From Treponema sp. UBA6367 (GTDB lineage: Bacteria; Spirochaetota; Spirochaetia; Treponematales; Treponemataceae), in the NCBI GenBank assembly GCA_002437725.1, contig DJRF01000013.1:141633-185763 (forward strand): a stretch of DNA of 44,131 nucleotides. The letters are read 5' to 3'. The notes under the pieces are model-generated. The model was given only the letters and a program-made list of their open reading frames with translations, was not told the DNA's origin and searched no databases. Made by a program: the position numbers and the translations under genes. Positions 40,459 through 44,131 of this stretch are shown in pieces (position 1 is the first letter of the stretch; every line of letters begins with the position of its first letter).

Positions 40459-42450
40459 CTACCCCCAAACCTCTTTTGTCGCCAAATCGAGTTCCGCCGT
40501 CGTCTGCGCGGAATCTACAACCCAAATGGATTTTCCTTTTCTTAGGAAAAACACAACTTCGTTTTGGGCGTATTTTACAAAATGCGTTCCTTTTGAAAGC
40601 GGCGTAATTTGAGGCACACCTTTATCAAGTCCAGCACCTAGTGTGCAGCGAACCATTTTCATATCTTCCGGAAGATAGACATTTCTTCCTGTTGCGTTTG
40701 GCCTGTAAACCGGGGCAATCATTATGTCATCATCTAAAAGAAGCTGGTCTTCAGTTTGAAGGGCAATCTCATCATCTGCAAATTCAAACGCAAGCGGCTT
40801 AAAGAAAAGCGAACTTTCCGCGCTCGCCTTTTTTAATTTTTCGTAAAGATAAGGAAGAATTCTGTACCTAAAATTTATAATTCCTCTAAAATCTTCTGTA
40901 TTTTCAAACTGATAACATTCCTGCTCGCGGGTTCCAAGCGCGGAATGGTTTCTCATAAGCGGAGTCCATATTCCAACGCCCAAGAAACGAAGCAAAAGCT
41001 CGCGGCTTGTGTTTCCGCCAAAACCGCCCAAATCACAGCCTGTATACAAAAAGCCGCACATATTCAATCCCGGAAGCTGATGGATTAAAAGTTCAATATG
41101 ATTCCACCAGGAAGCGTTGTCGCCCGTCCAAATGCCACCGTATCTATGCGCTCCAATATACGAAGCCCGGCTAAAAAGAAGCACATCATTTTTGCAGTTT
41201 TGCCTAAAAAATTCGCTTGCCGCGCGGGTCATGTTGAAGCCATAAAGATTGTGAACTTTTGAATGTTGAACGGTTGCAATTCCTCCCTGAACAGATTCCG
41301 CAAGTCTACCGGCAATATCGGCAGGAACTTTGTGATAAAAACTCTTGTAATCGTCCATTGAATTTTGAACGCCAAGCACTGCATCTTTTAACTTCCAGGT
41401 GTCATAAACTTCTGGATTTTTATTGTTGATTACAGAAAGAATTTCTTTATAAGCGTTTTTTAGCCCGTCTTCAGAATAAAAAAGTGCCGGCTCGTTCATA
41501 TCGTTCCAAAAACCGTCAATTCCCATGTCTGTAAGTTTTTTGTAAAGACCGCCAAACCATTTTCTAGCATCAGGATTTAAAAAATCTGTAAAATGCGAAA
41601 GTCCCGGCCAAACGCCTGCTGCAAAAAGAGAACCGTCTGCTTTTTTGCAAAAATAATCATTCTGAACGCCTTCGGAATCAGGCTCTGCGTCTTCTACTTT
41701 TATGCCGGCATCAATTATCGGCACAATGTGAATATTTTTTTCCTTGAAATCAGAAACGGTTTTTGAAAAATCGGCAAAATTCTTCTTATTGATAGAAAAA
41801 TCTCTAAATCCTTCCATATAATCAATGTCCAAAAAAATCGCATCAAGAGGAATATTTTTTTCTTTATAGTTTTCGTAAACTTTTTTTAAGTCTGCTTCAG
41901 AGCCATAACCCCAACGGCTTTGCATAAAGCCCAACGACCAAAGTGGCGGAATATAGCTGGTGCCAATCATTTTTCTGAACTGGTTTGCAATGTCTAAAAG
42001 GCTGTTTCCTTCTATAAGATACATATTCAGATGCACATCTTCAATTTTTACGCTAACTGTATCAAAACTAGAAAAAGCCGCGTCAATCTGCACCAAGCCC
42101 GGATAGTCAAAAAAAAGACCAAACGCATTTTTTGTGTCCGGCTCGTAGAAAACCATAAAATTATGCGCGCCGTAAAGAGAAGTTTTTTCTTCTGTGTGGC
42201 TGAATTCGTCCGTGCACCAGCAGTTGTATATTCTGCCTCTTTTGTTGATACCGCCCATAGTCTGCCCAAGCCCGAAAATCATGGTTTTTTCGGAAATTTG
42301 GGTTTGAAAACAAAAACCGTTCTTTTTATCTATGGTGATTTTTCCATATTTAAAAGAGCTTGCATCATCTATAAAAATTTTTGCTTCATCAGGAATACAA
42401 ATCACTGCTTCCGTGTTAAAAGGTTTTCCAAAAATATATTTGCTAATCAT
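40459..42450 (-). CDS. Glycoside hydrolase family 31 (alpha-glucosidase-like)
   Basis: 663 residues. An N-terminal beta domain precedes a (beta/alpha)8 barrel with WSLGFMQSRWGYG at 171-183, a nucleophile Asp at D317 in FWNDMNEP, and a general acid at D444 in WTGDNASWW. The end is a beta-sandwich. The family removes terminal alpha-linked sugars (alpha-glucosides, xylosides and others); the exact substrate is unknown. There is no signal peptide, so it acts in the cytoplasm. The ATG has no Shine-Dalgarno; a TCGACA-17-TATACT promoter ends 6 nt upstream. A terminator separates it from the lipoprotein gene. Confidence 0.93.
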   Translation of the reverse strand: MISKYIFGKPFNTEAVICIPDEAKIFIDDASSFKYGKITIDKKNGFCFQTQISEKTMIFGLGQTMGGINKRGRIYNCWCTDEFSHTEEKTSLYGAHNFMVFYEPDTKNAFGLFFDYPGLVQIDAAFSSFDTVSVKIEDVHLNMYLIEGNSLLDIANQFRKMIGTSYIPPLWSLGFMQSRWGYGSEADLKKVYENYKEKNIPLDAIFLDIDYMEGFRDFSINKKNFADFSKTVSDFKEKNIHIVPIIDAGIKVEDAEPDSEGVQNDYFCKKADGSLFAAGVWPGLSHFTDFLNPDARKWFGGLYKKLTDMGIDGFWNDMNEPALFYSEDGLKNAYKEILSVINNKNPEVYDTWKLKDAVLGVQNSMDDYKSFYHKVPADIAGRLAESVQGGIATVQHSKVHNLYGFNMTRAASEFFRQNCKNDVLLFSRASYIGAHRYGGIWTGDNASWWNHIELLIHQLPGLNMCGFLYTGCDLGGFGGNTSRELLLRFLGVGIWTPLMRNHSALGTREQECYQFENTEDFRGIINFRYRILPYLYEKLKKASAESSLFFKPLAFEFADDEIALQTEDQLLLDDDIMIAPVYRPNATGRNVYLPEDMKMVRCTLGAGLDKGVPQITPLSKGTHFVKYAQNEVVFFLRKGKSIWVVDSAQTTAELDLATKEVWG

Positions 42451-42485
42451 GATATTAGTATAATAGTAGAAAATTAGAATGTCGA
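42451..42485 (-). promoter_or_regulatory. Leaderless-type promoter of the GH31 gene
   Basis: Minus strand TCGACA (42480-42485), 17-bp spacer, TATACT (42457-42462), six bases, ATG at 42450. Confidence 0.55.
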
Positions 42486-42549
42486 ACTTTTTATGCTATG
42501 ACGTTTACAGTTTGCAATATGTTTAATCAACTTGCAAAATCGATTTACT

Positions 42550-42585
42550 TTGACCTTGCTACTGACGTTTAGTATAATGCAAATT
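42550..42585 (+). promoter_or_regulatory. Leaderless-type promoter of the Cof-type phosphatase
   Basis: TTGACC (42550-42555), 17-bp spacer, perfect TATAAT (42573-42578), 7 nt, then ATG at 42586. An upstream in-frame ATG at 42577 overlaps the -10 box itself. Confidence 0.65.
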
Positions 42586-43419
42586 ATGAAGCTTCCTACA
42601 GAAAAATTAAACGCAAAGATTATTGCCTTGGATTTGGACGATACCCTTTTGAACAGCAGTCTAAAAATTTCTCCGCGAACTATATATATTTTGCAAAAAG
42701 TAGCTTCCAAAGGAATTTACATAGTTTTATGTTCTGGTCGTGCAGAAAATGCAATTTTACCTTATGTTAGAGCTTTAGATATCGCAGGAAGTCAGCAAGG
42801 CAGATATTTAATAGGGATAAATGGAGCTAGCATATTTGACCTGCATTTAAGAAAACCTATTTATTCTGAAAAAATTAGTGGTGATATTTTAAAGTTTGTT
42901 TACGAAGAAGCAAAAAACCGAGGACTTCCAGCACAAGTATACGATCCTTCTACGATTTATGCTTCAGAAGATAATGCTTGGACTCAACTTGATGCGCAGA
43001 TGTGCAAGCTTCGCTTGAAGATTGAAAACAATTTTTCTAAGTTTTTAGAGCAAGGGCATCCAAAAATGGTTATTCCAGCAGAACCTTCCGACGTGGCAAA
43101 ATTTTTGCCATTTTTAAAAGAACAGCTGGCAGGCCGGGCCGATGTTTTTATATCAAAACCGTATTTTTTAGAAGTAATGCCGTTTGGCTGCGGAAAAGGT
43201 TCTTCTGTTTTGTGGTTAGCAAATTATTTGGGAATTCCAAAAGAGCAGACAATGGCTTTTGGAGACAGCATGAACGATGAGTCCATGATAAAGCAGTGTG
43301 AGTATGGAATTGCAATGATAAACGGTTTGGATTACATAAAAAATGAAGCAAAATACATTACACGAAAATCTAACGATGAAGATGGAATAGCTGATTTTCT
43401 TGAAGAATTTGTTTTATAG
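42586..43419 (+). CDS. HAD-superfamily phosphatase, Cof type
   Basis: 277 residues from the ATG at 42586. Motif I is DLDDT with D16 and D18; VLCSGR is motif II; GDSMNDESM near the C-terminus is motif IV. The large cap between them is type IIB. Such enzymes dephosphorylate sugar phosphates or flavin precursors; specificity cannot be read. Longer frames to 42532 or 42577 begin inside the promoter and are rejected. The second HAD gene starts 17 bp after its stop. Confidence 0.88.
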   Translation: MKLPTEKLNAKIIALDLDDTLLNSSLKISPRTIYILQKVASKGIYIVLCSGRAENAILPYVRALDIAGSQQGRYLIGINGASIFDLHLRKPIYSEKISGDILKFVYEEAKNRGLPAQVYDPSTIYASEDNAWTQLDAQMCKLRLKIENNFSKFLEQGHPKMVIPAEPSDVAKFLPFLKEQLAGRADVFISKPYFLEVMPFGCGKGSSVLWLANYLGIPKEQTMAFGDSMNDESMIKQCEYGIAMINGLDYIKNEAKYITRKSNDEDGIADFLEEFVL

Positions 43420-43436
43420 GTTGAAAGCGTGTTTTT

Positions 43437-44090
43437 ATGAAAGATTATATTTTTTTTGATTTAGATGGAACTCTTACAGACAGTCAAGAAGGGATTATAA
43501 ATTCTTTTAAGTTGGCTTTAAGTCATTTTAAAATATCAAAAACAGAAAAAGAATTGCGCAGTTTTATAGGACCTTCTTTGCAGGATACTTTTCAAAAGTC
43601 TTTAGGTTTTAACCAGGAAGATTGTAAAACTGCTATCCGCATATTTAGAGAGTATTTTTCAAAAAAAGGTCTTTTTGAAAATAAAGTTTATGAAGGAATT
43701 CCAAATCTTCTTGAAGAAATAAAAAAATCTGGCAGGCACAGCGTTATTGCCACCTCAAAGCCTGAAAAATTTGCAAGACAAATCGTGGAGCACTTTGGTC
43801 TTAAAGACTTTTTTGAACGTGTTTGCGGAAGTCGAACGGATGAAACTAGGACGGATAAAGCAGAAGTTATAGCTTATGCAAAAAAATGTTGCCACCTTAA
43901 AACTGAAGATTCTTCTAGAATTTTAATGGTTGGAGATCGCCAAAACGACGTTGTTGGCTCTCATAAAAATGGAATTCAAGTTGTCGCAGTTCTTTACGGC
44001 TACGGTTCCCGTTCAGAACTTGAAAATGCTGGCGCTGATTTTATTGCAGATTCTGTGCAGACTTTAAAAGATTATATTTTAAAATCATAA
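43437..44090 (+). CDS. HAD-superfamily phosphatase, phosphoglycolate phosphatase-like
   Basis: 217 residues. Motif I FFDLDGTLTDS (D8, D10), a helical type I cap beginning about residue 15, VIATSKP as motif II, and GDRQNDVVGS as the terminal acidic motif. This is the Gph/PgmB-like branch, so phosphoglycolate or a sugar phosphate is the likely substrate. Downstream of the Cof-type gene and probably co-transcribed. The stop lies 6 bp before another inverted-repeat element. Confidence 0.9.
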   Translation: MKDYIFFDLDGTLTDSQEGIINSFKLALSHFKISKTEKELRSFIGPSLQDTFQKSLGFNQEDCKTAIRIFREYFSKKGLFENKVYEGIPNLLEEIKKSGRHSVIATSKPEKFARQIVEHFGLKDFFERVCGSRTDETRTDKAEVIAYAKKCCHLKTEDSSRILMVGDRQNDVVGSHKNGIQVVAVLYGYGSRSELENAGADFIADSVQTLKDYILKS

Positions 44091-44096
44091 ACTTAT

Positions 44097-44131
44097 TAGC
44101 CCAAACTTCGAGTTTTTTGAAAAGTAAACAA
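44097..44131 (+). repeat. Dispersed inverted-repeat element, start only (copy I, cut by window)
   Basis: TAGCCCAAACTTCGAGTTTT opens a further copy, running off the window edge. Confidence 0.7.

Noticed and set aside
42532..42585. N-terminal extension of the Cof-type phosphatase
   Set aside because: It would place the TTGACC/TATAAT promoter inside the coding sequence and adds residues absent from the family.

Overview
The window is low-GC, AT-rich DNA from a spirochaete, most likely a host-associated Treponema-like bacterium. This is inferred from gene content, not from a database match. The supporting features are an archaeal-type short PheT, a cyclophilin-FKBP dual immunophilin, a 51-residue L34 with a charged tail, and the chromosome-origin order gyrA-gyrB / dnaA-dnaN-recF-DUF721-rpmH-rnpA-yidD-yidC-khpB.

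Left part (1-13.3 kb): an AAA+/DUF4143 ATPase gene faces a carA-carB operon whose carB encodes only the N-terminal half of the large subunit. Next come a DUF456 membrane protein and a divergent radical SAM enzyme separated by only 37 bp, a two-gene DUF4160 module resembling a toxin-antitoxin pair, an AbrB-like regulator with an acyltransferase-3 membrane protein, a small lipoprotein, a TonB-dependent receptor and a small membrane protein.

Centre (13.3-29.7 kb): about 2 kb of AT-rich DNA with no credible gene carries six parS sites (TGTTTCACGTGAAACA type) and five consensus DnaA boxes, two pairs of which form palindromes. It is followed by gyrA and gyrB on the minus strand and the dnaA-to-khpB replication, RNase P and membrane-insertion cluster on the plus strand. 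Then come a secreted DUF6675-like protein and a lipoprotein immunophilin. The change in gene direction between gyrB and dnaA fits a replication origin.

Right part (29.7-44.1 kb): argA, queH, pheT, proC and proB (arginine and proline synthesis, queuosine, tRNA charging) are on the minus strand. They are followed by a divergent haemolysin-III-like protein with a coiled-coil extension, a SPOR-domain protein, a large surface lipoprotein next to a GH31 glucosidase, and two HAD phosphatases.

Three patterns cut across the genes. (1) A dispersed, non-coding, inverted-terminal-repeat element family (about 75-205 bp, ends containing CGAGTTTTT) recurs about ten times and often touches stop codons. (2) Many first genes have a -10 hexamer 6-8 nt before the ATG and no Shine-Dalgarno, suggesting leaderless mRNAs. 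(3) The large lipoprotein gene has a run of ten Gs inside the 17-bp spacer of its predicted promoter, which is the architecture of a phase-variable switch.

I saw no tRNA, rRNA, CRISPR array, riboswitch or intact transposase.
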